A stretch of 64,000 nucleotides of DNA, taken from assembly GCA_902729315.2 (NCBI GenBank), contig LR746272.1, positions 6,945,827 to 7,009,826 of the forward strand. Reading direction: 5' to 3'. Both the position numbers and the translations under genes were made by a program. The notes below the pieces were generated by a model that ran no database searches, had not been told where the DNA came from, and saw only the letters and a list, made by a program, of their open reading frames with translations. The stretch comes from Spirodela intermedia (Eukaryota > Streptophyta > Magnoliopsida > Alismatales > Araceae). This document shows, piece after piece, positions 14,195-25,775 of the stretch (position 1 is its first letter; the number at the start of each line of letters is the position of its first letter).

Positions 14195-16536
14195 TCACCG
14201 ATCCCTCATATTATTGACCCACTCTAACCTCAACTCCACTTCTCCACATTCTACATCCTTAAGCCTCAAGATCATGTCTTGGACAACTTTCCCATTGTAG
14301 ATATGGATCTTGCTCTCACCCACCAAGCAATTCCTTAAGTTGGGACTTACTATCCTTATAATGCCATTGTTCATGAGAGTCCCTAATTCTTTCCTTCCAG
14401 CTTCCACAAGTGGTTTTATGTCAATCTCTGCATTACCCATGGGGTCATCAGGGGTGAAGGTATCCTTGTCAAAAACTTCCTGAAATACTCAAAAAAAATC
14501 TATGTCATTATGAATTACTATAATAAGATGAACTTAACTAAGTGCACTTACAACTATAAATTTCAATGGACTGATATGATTCTCTAGATTTCATTATCTT
14601 GATTGAAGGGTGGTGTTATACAAAAAATCAAATAATGTAATAGTTGATTATTTCTACAATGACTTGGAATAGTATAAGACATAATGTAATAGTTTGTCTA
14701 TTAGTTTACTAGATGGTCTAATGATTTACGATATTAATATCCTAGAAGTGACATAGTTCAGACAATGATCCAACAATCAATGACTCATTAACTTCAAATA
14801 GTATAGGATATAATACTGCCTTAAGTAGATTTAGTTGCTAAGAATTTTCTAGTTAGTTAAATTGTCAGTTTTAATGAATCAATTAATATATGAGATGATT
14901 TATGAAATTGTAATGATAGCTACAATGAATTTAACATATAGATAGTATCATTCAATAATTTGGAATGCTAAACCAGCACACCCAAATAGCAATTGAAACA
15001 TCTCACTAGCGTTCAATGGTGTCCAAAAGAAATTTTCATGGCATGATAGAATTGTATGCAATATTATTGAATTTGTCAGCCTATGGTATAATTCCATAGT
15101 TTACAATATTAGTGTCTTGTAATCAAATGATGATTGAGATGATCATAATGAATTTAGAGGGTATGTGGGATGATCTGATATTATTTTTTTCTAGCCTCTA
15201 CTCAAAAAGTACTAGAGTTGGTTTAATTGTATTATCATTCCAAAATCATCAAATTAAATGGTTTATATATGAGATGAACATAGTAGCTAATGATGGGGGC
15301 ATCATGTGGCTAAATTGGTCAACACCTAATCTAATTGAAATTAAGATTGGAGACCATGTTGGCCAATCTAACTCTGCTTTTCAAACTCCTTTTGTACAAT
15401 GATGAGAAGCTTAGAAGTCAATTAACCATATATTAAAAGAGATCCATGGACATTATTATGACTCACAAAGAGCACTTCAGGGACTCACCAGCTTGATATT
15501 GATACTTGGATCTTGTACGAATAAGGTCAGGTCCTCATTCCACTCTGGGTTGACATTTTTTTTCATCACTTTTGTCTTTACACGCTGTAGGAAATCATAA
15601 AAGAAAAAAGCAAGGACAAAGGAAGAACATTAACCATGAATAATTGTAAGCCTCGTACATTGTTAAAAAGAATAAATTCTTCTGTTAGTAGTAAAATTCG
15701 CTTCTCAACCTAGTAAATAAGCTGCTGATAAACAATGAAAATAAAACTCAAGCCAAGGCTTTGGGAACCAATAGTCACTAAATTTCCAATACAAACCAAA
15801 GGTTTAAAGAATATTCATGTACATATATATTATTATTATTTATTAGAATACCCCCAAATCAGGCCGGCAAAGCCAATTTGGAATCCTCACCAGTTTCTAT
15901 GATGGTTCCTTTCCTCAGGGTGGTCCCACGGCCGCCTTAGGGAATACGCGCTTCGGCGTTGCAATTGGATTCGCAAGGAATCTGACCACCAGAAATCTAA
16001 TTCCGCCCAACTCGGCCCATTTCCCGTGCTCACACGTTTTCAAAGTCAAATATATATTTCTCTCTCTCTCCCTCTCCCTCTCTCCCCCGCGTCCGCCCTC
16101 TCATCCGGGACGCGTTCACCGATCCAAACCTTTAGGAATCACACTACACAAACGGCCGAAGAGGAAGGAGAAAGATAGAGAATTTGGGGAAGGACCTTGT
16201 TCATCCAGCTGAGGACGGCAAAGATATATAGAGAGAGAAAGGACGGAGATGGAGAGAGTTGGGGGAAGGAACCTCAAACTGACGGTGGCAAAGATTGACA
16301 GAGAGAGAAAGACGGAGGTAGAGAGAGTTGCGGGAAAAACCGTGTTATTTCCAGCTGAGGACGGCAAAGATAAATAGATAGTGCGAGAGAGAGAGAGAGA
16401 GAAGTGGGGAAGGAACCTTGTTCCTCCAGCTGAGGGTGACGTAAGGATCGCTGCTGCGGATGTCTCTGATGGCGAGGTTCCTCCCCCTGATAACCCGCAC
16501 CTTTAACGACCCTTCCCTTCTCGGCCCGTCCCTCAT
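14195..16536 (-). CDS. CAR copy 3: C2-domain ABA-related (CAR/GAP1-type) protein, intact
   Basis: Three exons: 16417-16536, 15489-15584 and 14195-14479 (40 + 32 + 94 codons before the stop, 166 aa, the normal CAR length). All junctions are phase 0 with GT donors and AG acceptors. Exon 1 encodes MRDG..REGSLKVRVIRGRN, NLAIRD and SSDPYV (Ca2+ loop 1). Exon 2 encodes KTKVMKKNVNPEWNEDLTL. Exon 3 encodes FDKDTFTPDDPMG (loop 3 acidic residues) and the CAR-type C-terminal part ending QDMILRLKDVECGEVELRLEW. Family role: Ca2+-dependent binding to plasma membrane lipid, recruiting PYR/PYL ABA receptors; rice GAP1 also acts on the YchF GTPase. The frame is open upstream to 16635, which would add 33 residues, but only the MRDG start is conserved among copies. 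A second first exon lies at 17242-17394. Confidence 0.85.
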
Positions 16537-16603
16537 CGTCCAACTCCTCTTTCTCCTCTTCTTCGGCCACCGGTGTCTTGGGGCGGGGGGAGCCTCCGAT
16601 ATT

Positions 16604-16624
16604 ATATCATGAACGGGCGTTGAC
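16604..16624 (-). promoter_or_regulatory. Conserved upstream block of the type I first exon (copy 3)
   Basis: Plus-strand TATCATGAACGGGCGTTGAC, about 70-90 bases upstream of the MRDG codon. It recurs at about 24368-24387 (copy 5), about 29222-29241 with changes (copy 6), and as a right half only at about 20366-20377 (copy 4). It contains TTGAC, the W-box core, in copies 3-5 but not 6. The reading frame across it is not conserved, which suits an untranslated or promoter element better than coding sequence. The function is inferred. Confidence 0.4.
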
Positions 16625-17241
16625 TCCGCGTCCATTTATTTGAATGGTAAGGCCTCTCAATCTGTGGGACCTACTTCCTAGCCCCCCGCCTCACGGTCTG
16701 ACCTCTCTGTTAATCGGCCTTAGATTCCGCTGACCTCGTGAAGGCACCATTATAAATTTTTGCGGGGCCCACTTCTTGTAACCTGACTTCTCGTCTCAGG
16801 CACCTTAGACTCCGCTGATCCCGGTGAAAGTACCGGTATTAATGGTCCTCGTAAAGAAGGCCCAATGAACCTCCTACGGAAGGACTGGTGGGGAGGAGGA
16901 TAAAACAGGTCCAATAGCATTGGCCCGCATTAAGCCCGTTCCAGAACCCAATAACGTGAAAGAAATCACCTTTGGGCCCGAATTCAGCCCTCCTCCCTCC
17001 TTTTGGCGGAAGGAGCGAGGGAAGGAGAGAGAGGGAGGGTTTGGCCAACGCCACTCTTCCTCCTACACCCGCAACGCCCAAGCAAGTCAAGAACGGGCGA
17101 TTATAGAGAGAGAGAGAGAGAGAGAGAGACGCAGTGCGTCCCCCGGCGAAACAGTAAAACAGGCCGGCAGCAATACGGAAGCAGATTGCAAAGTAGAGAG
17201 AGAGAGAGAGAGAGAGAGGAGGAGGAAGGAGATGCCTTAAC

Positions 17242-17394
17242 CTGGGTGGCCATGGTGAGAAGGACGTAGGGGTCGCTGCTGAAGAGATCCCGCGCCGCGA
17301 GGTTGGAGCCGTGGAGGACCTTCACTCTCACCAGCCCCAGCAGCGGCGGCGCCACCGAGCTCTCCCCTCTCATCTCTTCGCCGCCGCGTTCCAC
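17242..17394 (-). CDS. Alternative (type II) C2 first exon upstream of CAR copy 3
   Basis: Fifty-one codons from ATG 17394, containing PPLLGLVRVKVLHGSNLAAR and SSDPYVLLTMATQ, then CAG followed by a GTTAAG donor. The frame ends in phase 0, so splicing to exon 2 at 15584 gives TMATQ-RVKTKV in frame and a 177-aa product. This exon resembles canonical CAR first exons (LLGLLRI.I.RGVNLAVRD..SSDPYV) more closely than the type I exon 0.8 kb downstream. No other exon 2 lies between them. It is either an alternative first exon with its own promoter or the remains of a gene whose later exons were lost. (CT)n follows the donor, as in type I exons. Confidence 0.6.
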
Positions 17395-17579
17395 TCCGAG
17401 ATTCCCTGCGTCCCACCGATTTATGTACGCGCTTATGATCGAGAGGAAAGAAGAGGGGAACGGCTGCTGGTGAGCGGCAAGTCGCCCTCGCGAAAAGGAT
17501 CAACGATCACCAGAAAATTGAAGACTTTCACTCTCTGGGCCCGCGATCCTTTTGAGAATGCACTGGCGGGTTAATTTCC

Positions 17580-18250
17580 TGAGTAGACTTCAAGTCAATT
17601 GGAATATTCTAGAATCGGTGTTCCTTTGTTGAGGTTAGTCAAACGAGTCAGACAAAGCTCACCGCCCAGACCTCAATCAGGCCGACCGTGACAAAACTCG
17701 GGCCATCTAAATTTCTCTTGAATATTTAAATTAATAAAAAAGGGTGCATATTTTAAAAACACACGCACATGAAATTGATATTTTTATATATCTTTTGTAT
17801 ATAAAAATATTCTATAAAAGTCATTTACGGGTAAACTTTCTCCCTCTCTCTCTCTCATCTTCTCTCTCTCCCCTCCCCCCACTTTCCATCACTCTCCTCT
17901 TTTCAGTAGAAAAGGGTTTCACAAAAACATCATGGAGAAAAATAACATAGAGGGTGGCAAATCAGTACAATTTATAGTGGAAAACATTATTTTATTTGAA
18001 AAATTTTCTAATTGACTGAAATAATTAGCAATTTACTTATCTTAATTATGAAGATATAATTAACGCTATCTATTCAGTAGCACATTTTTTCTTAAAATAT
18101 TCCATCAGACCACCATGTCCTCTACCACCAATTTTTCTGAGGTATTTTCTTGGCAACACTCCTAATGACTAAATAGAATGGACAATCATATAATGGCCTA
18201 AAAAGTATTTACTCTCACTTTAGTCTATGAGCAAGATCAAAGTTGTATGA
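17580..18250. other. CAR array spacer between copies 3 and 4
   Basis: Non-coding spacer shared by all units. It has a block beginning 'gtcaaacgagtcagac', a 'cattgacaag'-like segment with a CT tract, and an AT-rich segment ending near the place where exon 3 of the next copy should begin. Homologous spacers lie at 20915-21710, 25558-26380 and 30095-30580. The end near 18250 is the deletion junction described for copy 4. Confidence 0.7.
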
Positions 18251-19278
18251 CTAACCTCATTTATAAAAAGATGAACTTAACTAGATGCACTTATAGCAAA
18301 CATAATATGACTCATAAATTTTTATTATCCTGATTGGGGGACGATGTCCTACAAAAAAAATATAATAATTGGTAATTGGTATTATTTCTATGAATGACTT
18401 AGAAGGGTACAAGAGAAAGTGTAATAATTTCTCATGCCAGCCCTTTGGAATTCAGATAGCATGTAAGATGATCTACTAAAAATCAATGGATTAAAATTAG
18501 TTTATTAGATGAGCTAATGATTTACAATACTAATACTCAGGAAGCAAGATACTTCATGCAACGATCTAGTAACACTTAGTGATTTGGTAACTTCAAATAG
18601 TATATGATATAATACTAGGTTGAGTGGATTTAATGGACAAACGAAATTAGGTAGTAATGTACAATGTTAGTTTTAATGAATCAAGTGATATATGAGATGA
18701 TCTATTAATTTTTAATGATAGCTAGAGTGAATTTAACTAGTATATAGCATCATTCAATAATGTGGAATATTAAACCAATACACCCAAATGGCATTTGAAA
18801 CATCTCAATAGTATCTCATGTTATTCAAAGGAATTTGAATGGCACAATTGACTCAGAAGCAATATTATCGAGTTTGATAGTCAATGATATAAATCCCATA
18901 ATTGAGTATCATTTGATCAAATGATAAATGAGATTATAATAATGAATTTAAGGTGTGTGGGGGATGATCTAATAAGATATTTTTCTACTCTCTAATTAAA
19001 TGTTAATAGAGTTGGTTTAATTGTGTTATCATTTTAACATCAAATTAAATGGTCTATATATGAGATGAACGTAGCAGTTAATGATGGGCACTATGTAGCT
19101 AATTTGATGAATGTCTAATACAAATTCAAATTGGGATTAAGACCATGTTGGCTGATCCAAGCCCACTTTCCAAAGTCTCTTTCTACAATGATGAAAAGTT
19201 TAAAAGTCAATTAACCATGTATTAAAAGACCTCCCATGGACACCATTATAACTCACAAAGAGCACTTCAGGGACTCAC

Positions 19279-20338
19279 CAGCTTGATATTGATACTTGGA
19301 TCTTGTACGAATAAGGTCAGGTCCTCATTCCACTCTGGGTTGACATTTTTTTCATCACTTTTGTCTTTACACGCTATGGGAAATCATAAAAGAAAAAAAA
19401 GCAAGGACAAAGGAAGAACATTAGCCATGAATAATTGTAAACTTGATACCCTGTCGAAGAGAAAATTTCTTTTGTTAGCAGTAAGTTTACTTCTCAACGA
19501 TAAATAAGCTAGTTATAAAGAATGAAAAAAAATCACAAGTCAAGGCATTGGGAACCAATGATCAATAACTTTTCAATATCAAGCAAAGTTTTCAAGAGTA
19601 CTCATGTACATATACTATTATTATTTATTAGAATATGCCCAAATCAGGTTGCCAAAGCCCAATTAGTATCCTCACCAGTTTCTAATGAGGTTGACTTTCC
19701 CTAAGCTCATTTAGTATCTTTACCAGTTTCTATTGGTGTCGCAGTTGGATTCCCAAGGAATCTGACAAGAAGATATCCAATTCTGCCGAACTCGGGCCAT
19801 TTCCCTTGCTCACACGGTTTCTATGTCCAAGAAAGACTGGTCCAACATCTCTCTCTCTCCCCCCCACTCATCCGGGACGCGTTCGCCGATCCCGAGCCTT
19901 CAGGAAGCAGACTACACAGACGGGGGAGTGGGTGTGTGGAATGGACAGGATCGGCCATTGAATCGGAGGAATCGAACAGGATCGACCAGAAATCAGATGG
20001 AGACCGCCGATCCGCCCTTGAACCCTCAACACCTCCCTCCGTCTCCTCTTCTTCCTCCCGGCCACCCCTCCCTCCCGGGCCTCAGGAAGAGCCGCAGGCA
20101 GCGGCAGCAGTGGACGGTAAAGAGAGAGAAAGACGGATGTAGAGAATTGGGGGAAGAACCTTGTTCTTCTAGCCGAGGACAGACAGACAGGGGGGGACAG
20201 AAAGAAGTGGGGAAGGACTTTGTTCCTCCATCTGAGGACGACGTAGGGATCGCTGCTGCGGAAGTCTCTGATGGCGAGGTTCCTTCCCCTGATAACCCGC
20301 ACCTTTAACGACTCTTCCCTCGTCCGCCCGTCCCTCAT
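19279..20338 (-). pseudogene. CAR copy 4: pseudogene, frameshifted exon 2, exon 3 deleted
   Basis: Exon 1 (20219-20338) is open: forty codons with SLKVRVIRGRNLAIRDFRSS and DPYVVLRWRNK, ending in AAA before a GTCC donor. Exon 2 (19279-19373) is 95 bases instead of 96. An A homopolymer (a T run on the plus strand at about 19346-19352) has seven bases where copy 3 has eight, which shifts the frame after KTKV.KK. Exon 3 is missing: flanking sequence jumps from the segment matching 21710 of copy 5 directly to the segment matching about 22293, near 18252-18265. The type II first exon is missing too; sequence between about 20706 and 20780 skips it. A functional C2 domain cannot be made from this locus. 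Confidence 0.85.
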
Positions 20339-20914
20339 CCTCCTCTTCCGCCGCTGGTGTCCAAGGGCGTTGACACCCGTCCTTTTATCTGAACGTAAAG
20401 CCTCTCGGCATGATCTGTGCAAAGTCAAGGAACTGGGTCCCACAGTATTGAAAAATCTGTAACCCACTTCAGTCGCCGCCTCCATTCCGATGATCCCGGT
20501 AAAGTTTACATTGGAAAATTATGGGGTCCACTTCCTCCTGACTCTTCCTCTCAAGCGCTTGGATTCCGCTGATCTCGGTGCAGTAACCGGGATAACGGAC
20601 ATTGCAAAGAAGGCCCAATGAGCTTCCTACGAAGGATTCGAAGGGGATGGGGAGAAAACAAAACAGGCCCAATAGAATCGGCCCTCATTGTGCTCGTTTC
20701 GGAGCCCAATGGGGTGGTCTTCTATTCGAACCACCGGCAGCCCAATGGTGTGGCCAGAAAAATCAACGACCAGAAAAAGATAGCGGTGCTTGTTTCGGAC
20801 CACCAGAATAGATTTTCCGAACCCGCGATCCTTCTGAGAATGGACCGCTGGGTCAATTATCGAGTGAACTTCCTAGTAAATTAGAAGAATCTAAAATCAT
20901 TGTAGCTTCTTGAG

Positions 20915-21960
20915 AGTAGTCAAACGAGTCAGACAACTCACCACCCCGACCTCGATCTGGCCAGCCTAGACAGACTGGGGACATCTTTTTTTAGTTTGGA
21001 TAATTAAAAACAAGATGATATTTTTTAAATACACACACAGACGATAGTCGATGTTTATATTCATATTATATGTATATATATTCAATTAAAGTCATTGACA
21101 AGTAAACCATCTCCCTCCCCTCCACTTTTGCCTTTTAAGTAGTAACAGGTTTTGTGAAAAGCATGCAGGAAAATATCTCTTGTATCATTAAAATGAATAA
21201 AAATACTAATGCATAGTTTTTAAAATCACACACGAAAGTTGATGTCTATATATAAAAATATTAATGCTTATTATAAATATAAATATTCAATAAAAGTCAT
21301 TGATAAAGTAAAGTTATCTCTGTCTCTCTCTCCTTCTCTCTTTCCCATTGCCCCCACTTCTCCTCGCTCATCTTTTAGGCAGGAATGAGTTTTGTGGAAA
21401 ACATCATACGGAGATATAATATAGATGGAGGCAAAGGTCACTCAAACCTTTTCTAGAAAAAAATAATCAGAAATTTGTGAACTAAGTGGAATGATTAGCA
21501 ATTTAATTATCTAAATTAAAAGGAATTAGTTCCATGATGCATCGTCTCTTAAAATATTTTGTTGGACCACCATGCCCTCTACCACTAATTTATTTTTATA
21601 AGATTTTTTTTTTTGGTAACACTCCATATGAGTAAATGGAATGGACAGTTCTATATGGGCCTGAAGCAAATTTCTCTCTTACTTTAGTCTATGAGCAGGA
21701 TCAAACTTGTATGACAACCTTTTTTTGAAGAAAAAAACACTTGATGGTCAAATATCATCACTGTTATATACATGAATATGTGTCTAATCTTTCAACAATA
21801 CACAAATTGAACAAATGCCTTCCAAACCCCAATTACAAAATTGCATTAAAGCAATGGTAATGGGGATTGAAAGAGGAGAGAGACAGAACCAAAGTTGCCT
21901 AATCATGCACAATCTAATATGAAACCGTACAAACATATTTTCAAAACCCTTAGTGACCTT
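20915..21960. other. CAR array spacer between copies 4 and 5
   Basis: Same spacer type as 17580-18250. The 'cattgacaag'-plus-CT segment appears twice (about 21090 and 21297), followed by the AT-rich 3' flank of copy 5. No coding sequence was recognised. Confidence 0.65.
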
Positions 21961-21965
21961 AGTTA

Positions 21966-24077
21966 TCACCAATTCCTTCTAGCATTGACCCACTCCAACC
22001 TCAACTCCACTTCTCCACATTCTACATCCTTAAGTCTTAAGATCATGTCTTGGACCACTTTTCCATTGTAGATGTAGATCTTGCTCTCATCCACCAGGCA
22101 ATTGATTGAGTTAGGACTCACTATCCTTATGATGTCATTGTCCAAAGTCCCTAAATCTGCTCTTCCAGCTTCCACAAGTGGTTGTATGTCGATCACTGCA
22201 TTACCCATAGGGTCATCAGGGGTGAAGGTATCCTTATCAAAGACTTCCTAAATGACCCAAAAAAAATTGAATGTATAAGTCGTTATGAATTGTTATAAAA
22301 AGATGAAAATAATAGGTGTACTTACAGCTAACCTAGTATGATTCATGAACTTTTATCATCTTGACTGATGGGTGTTGTACAAAAAAGATATATAATACTT
22401 GGTATTATTTATATGAATGACTTAGAATGGTACATGAGATAAGGTAATAGTTTGTCATGCTAGCCGTTTGGAATTCAAATTGATCTACTAAAAATCAATG
22501 AATTCAAATAAGTTTATTGGATGATCTAATGATTTAAAATATTAATACTCAAGAAGTGAGGTACTTCATGTAGGGATCTAGCAACCAATGAATTAACTTC
22601 AAATAATTTATGATCTGATACTGGCTTTAGTGGATTCAATGGGCATAAGAAATTAGGTAGTGCTGTATAGTGTCAATTTAAGCAAGTCAAGTAATATATG
22701 AGAAGATGTCTAAATTTTTACTAAGAGGTATAGTAAATTTAACTCATATATAGTATCATTCCATGATTTTCAATGTTAAACCAACACATCCAAATGGCAT
22801 TTGAAACATCCCATGAACATCTAATGTCCTTCAGTCCAATAATGAATGAAATGATCATAATGAATTTAAAAGGTGTGTATGAAGATCTAATAATCGGTTT
22901 TTCTAGGCTCCAATAAAATGGTAATAGAGTTGGTTTAATTGTATTATCATCCTAACATCATCAAATTAAATGGACTATATATGAGATGAACATAGCAACT
23001 GATGATGCACATCATGTGGCTAAATTGGCCAACGCCTAATATAATTCAAATTGGGATCAGAGAACATGCTGGCCAATCCAAGTTTTTTTCAAACTCTCTT
23101 TTTATGATGATAAAAAGTTTAAAAGTCAATTAACCGCGTCTAATAAAACAATCATGAGAACCCATGGACACCTATAATTCATAAAGAGCAGCTAAGGGGA
23201 CTCACCAGCTTGATACTTATGTTTGGATCTTGAATGTATAAGGTCAACTCCTCATTCCACTCAGGGTTGACATTGTTTTTTATCACTCTTGTCTTTACTC
23301 GCTGTGGGTAATCAGAAAAAAAAGGGACAAAAGAAGAACATTAGCCATGAACAATTGTAAGGTTCATACCTTGTTGAGAAGAAAGTTTCTTTTGTTAGTA
23401 ATCAATTTACCTCTTAACTTGGTAAGTAAGCTATTCAGAAAAACTGAGAAAAATCTCAAGTCAAGGCATTGGCAACCAATAGTCACTGACTTTTCAACAC
23501 CGACCAGAGGTTTCAAGAATATTCATGTAAATATATACTATTATTCTTTTATTAGAATATACACAAATCAGGCTGGTAAAGCCTATTGAGGGTTGGTTCT
23601 ATGAAGGTTGACCTTTCCTGGGGCAGTCCCACTTTGGTGTCGTAGTTGGATTCCCAAGGAATCTGACAACCCGAATCCAGTTCTGCCCAATTCGGCCTAT
23701 TTCCCTTGCTCGCACGACTTCAAAGTCAAAGAAAAACTGATCCAACATCTTTTTCTCTCTCCCTCCGTTCCTCTCATCCGGGACGCATTCGCCGATGCTG
23801 AGCACTTAGGAAGCAGACTACACGGACAGAATTCACGGAGGCTCTAGGAAAAAGGGGGGCGGGGGATGGAATTGGACACTGCAGAACGCAAATCGGATGG
23901 ACACCGCCGATCCGCCCTTCAACCCTCACCAGCCCTCTCCTCTTCTTCCTCCCGCCCACCCTTCCCTCCCGGGGCTCAGGAAGAGCTGCTGGCAGCAGCA
24001 GCAGCGGACGGTAAAGAGAGAGAAAGACGGATGTTGAGAATTGGGGGAAGAACCTTGTTCTTCTAGCCGAGGGCGGC

Positions 24078-24157
<80 letters not shown>

Positions 24158-24301
24158 GGATAGAGAGAAGTGGGGAAGGACCTTGTTCCTCCATCTGAGG
24201 ACGACGTAGGGATCGCTGCTGCGGAAGTCTCTGATGGCGAGGTTCATTCCCCTGACAACCCGCACCTTTAACGACCCTTCCCTCGTCTGCCCGTCCCTCA
24301 T
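21966..24301 (-). CDS. CAR copy 5: C2-domain ABA-related (CAR/GAP1-type) protein, intact
   Basis: Exons 24182-24301, 23206-23301 and 21966-22247 give 40 + 32 + 93 aa = 165 aa, all in phase 0 with GT-AG borders. Exon 1 reads MRDGQTREGSLKVRVVRGMN then LAIRDFRSSDPYVVLRWRNK. Exon 2 reads RVKTRVIKNNVNPEWNEELT and ends ISIKL. Exon 3 carries EVFDKDTFTPDDPMGNAVID and ends ECGEVELRLEWVNARRNW. Loop 1 (RD, SSDPY) and loop 3 (DKD, DD) acidic residues needed for Ca2+ in this family are kept. Compared with copy 6, one residue is missing in the GTLDND turn and one is added at the C-terminus. An open frame runs upstream of MRDG to 24424 through a basic RRRKRRRKKRR tract; it could be an N-terminal extension but is not conserved between copies. 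A type II first exon lies at 25149-25292. Confidence 0.88.
24084..24158. repeat. (GA)n/(CAGA)n microsatellite in intron 1 of CAR copy 5
   Basis: GA run of about 50 bases followed by CAGA repeats, starting about 25 bases inside intron 1 in gene orientation, where it reads as a pure pyrimidine CT/CTGT tract. Copy 4 has only short CAGA units at the same site (about 20180-20190). Confidence 0.95.
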
Positions 24302-24810
24302 CGTCCTCCTTTTCTTTCTTCTCCTCTTCCGCCGCCGGTGTCTCAGGGCGGAGGAGCTTTCGAGATATGTCATGAACGGGCGTTGACACCGTCTTGTTAT
24401 CTGAATGGGAAAGCCTCTCGGCACGAACCGTCGAAAGTCGAGGAACTGGGTCCTACAGTACTGAAAAATGCGTGACCGACTTCCTGTTACTAGTTAATTT
24501 TCCTAAACTTCCGCCCCCGCCACCATTCCGATGATCCGGGTAAAGTTGACATCAAGCAGCTTAGCTTCCACTGATCAAGTGAAGTCACCGGCATAAATGG
24601 GCCTTGCAAAGAAGGCCCAGTGAGCCTCCAACGAAGGGATTGGAATTGGGGGAGAAAACAAAACAGGCCCAATAGCATCGGCCAGTATTGTACTCATTTC
24701 GGAGCCCAATAATTGTAAAGAGATCACTTTTGGGCCCAATTTCAGCCCTTCTGCTGCCTTACCCCACTCCCCCCCTCCCCCTGGTCACATCCACTGGAGG
24801 GAGCAAGGGA

Positions 24811-24845
<35 letters not shown>

Positions 24846-25148
24846 ATGAAACTCCCTGTCAGCTCTCCATGGCAGTTCTCTGCTACAGCGAGAGAGAGAG
24901 AGAGAGAGAGTGTTTGGTGGAAGAAAGAGAGATGGGAAAGGAACTCTCATCCTTCAAGATCCCAGCGGTCTCGTCCGCAACGACTGTTAAGAAGACAAAC
25001 GCATCTCCAACAAATTAGACGGCCAGCGAGAGAGAGAGAGACGCAGTGGCCTCCTCCTGCTCCTCCTCCGGCGAAACAGCGAAGCAGACCGACGGCAATA
25101 CCGAAACAGATAGCGATAAGAAAGAGAGGAAGGAGGAGATCGGTGAAC

Positions 25149-25292
25149 CTCGCTGGTCATGGTGAGGAGGACGTAGGGATCGCTACTGAAGAGATCGCGC
25201 GTCGCGAGGTTGAAGCCGCGGAGGATTTTCACTCTCACCAGCCTCAGCAGCGGCGGCGCCGCCATGCTCTCCACCTTAGTCCTCCATCCCAT
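25149..25292 (-). CDS. Alternative (type II) C2 first exon upstream of CAR copy 5
   Basis: Forty-eight codons from ATG 25292 (MGWRTKVESMAAPPLLRLVR), or 39 from the inner ATG at 25265, running through ILRGFNLATRDLFSSDPYVL to TMTSE before a GTTCACC donor. Phase 0 allows in-frame joining to exon 2 of copy 5 at 23301. SSDPYVLLTM and the PPLL.LVRVK lead-in are shared with the type II exons at 17242 and 29787. The open frame continues far upstream, to 25424, without conservation. It may be an alternative first exon of copy 5 or an orphan exon. Confidence 0.55.
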
Positions 25293-25720
25293 CGCCACCG
25301 CGTTCCTCCCCGAGATCCCCGCACCCAACCGATTTTTCTGTACGCGCTTTTGTTCGAGGGGAAAGAAGAGGAGAACGGCTTCCGAGAGGGGCTCGTCGCC
25401 CTCGCGAAGAGGATCAACGACCACCAGAAAAATTGAAGAGAATACATTCTAGAGTTTCAGGAGCCGCGATCTTCTTGAGAATGGACCACTGGGTTAATTG
25501 ACCGAGCGGACTTCCAAGTAAATCAGAAGATTCTAGAATCAGTGTACCATCTTCAGACTAGTCAAACAAGTCAGACGAAGCTCACCGGCCGTCTTATTTT
25601 TATTATTGTCTAAACTAATAGAAAGTATTAATGAATATTTTTTAAAAATACACGCAAAGAGGAAAGTTGATGTTTCTATACATATTATATATATATATAT
25701 ATGAATATTCAATTGACAAC

Positions 25721-25725
<5 letters not shown>

Positions 25726-25773
<48 letters not shown>
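25726..25773. repeat. (CT)n microsatellite
   Basis: Uninterrupted CT run of about 48 bases in the spacer between the type II exon of copy 5 and the 3' end of copy 6. It is the longest perfect CT tract in this part of the array. Confidence 0.95.

Positions 25774-25775
<2 letters not shown>

Noticed and set aside
16536-16635. N-terminal extension of CAR copy 3 (33 residues upstream of MRDG)
   Set aside because: Copies 4-6 have different or closed frames there, and the DNA is better explained as a conserved upstream element.
24063-24389. Minus-strand 108-aa frame overlapping CAR copy 5 exon 1
   Set aside because: Out-of-frame shadow of the conserved exon 1 frame; its sequence is not conserved in the other copies apart from the shared DNA.
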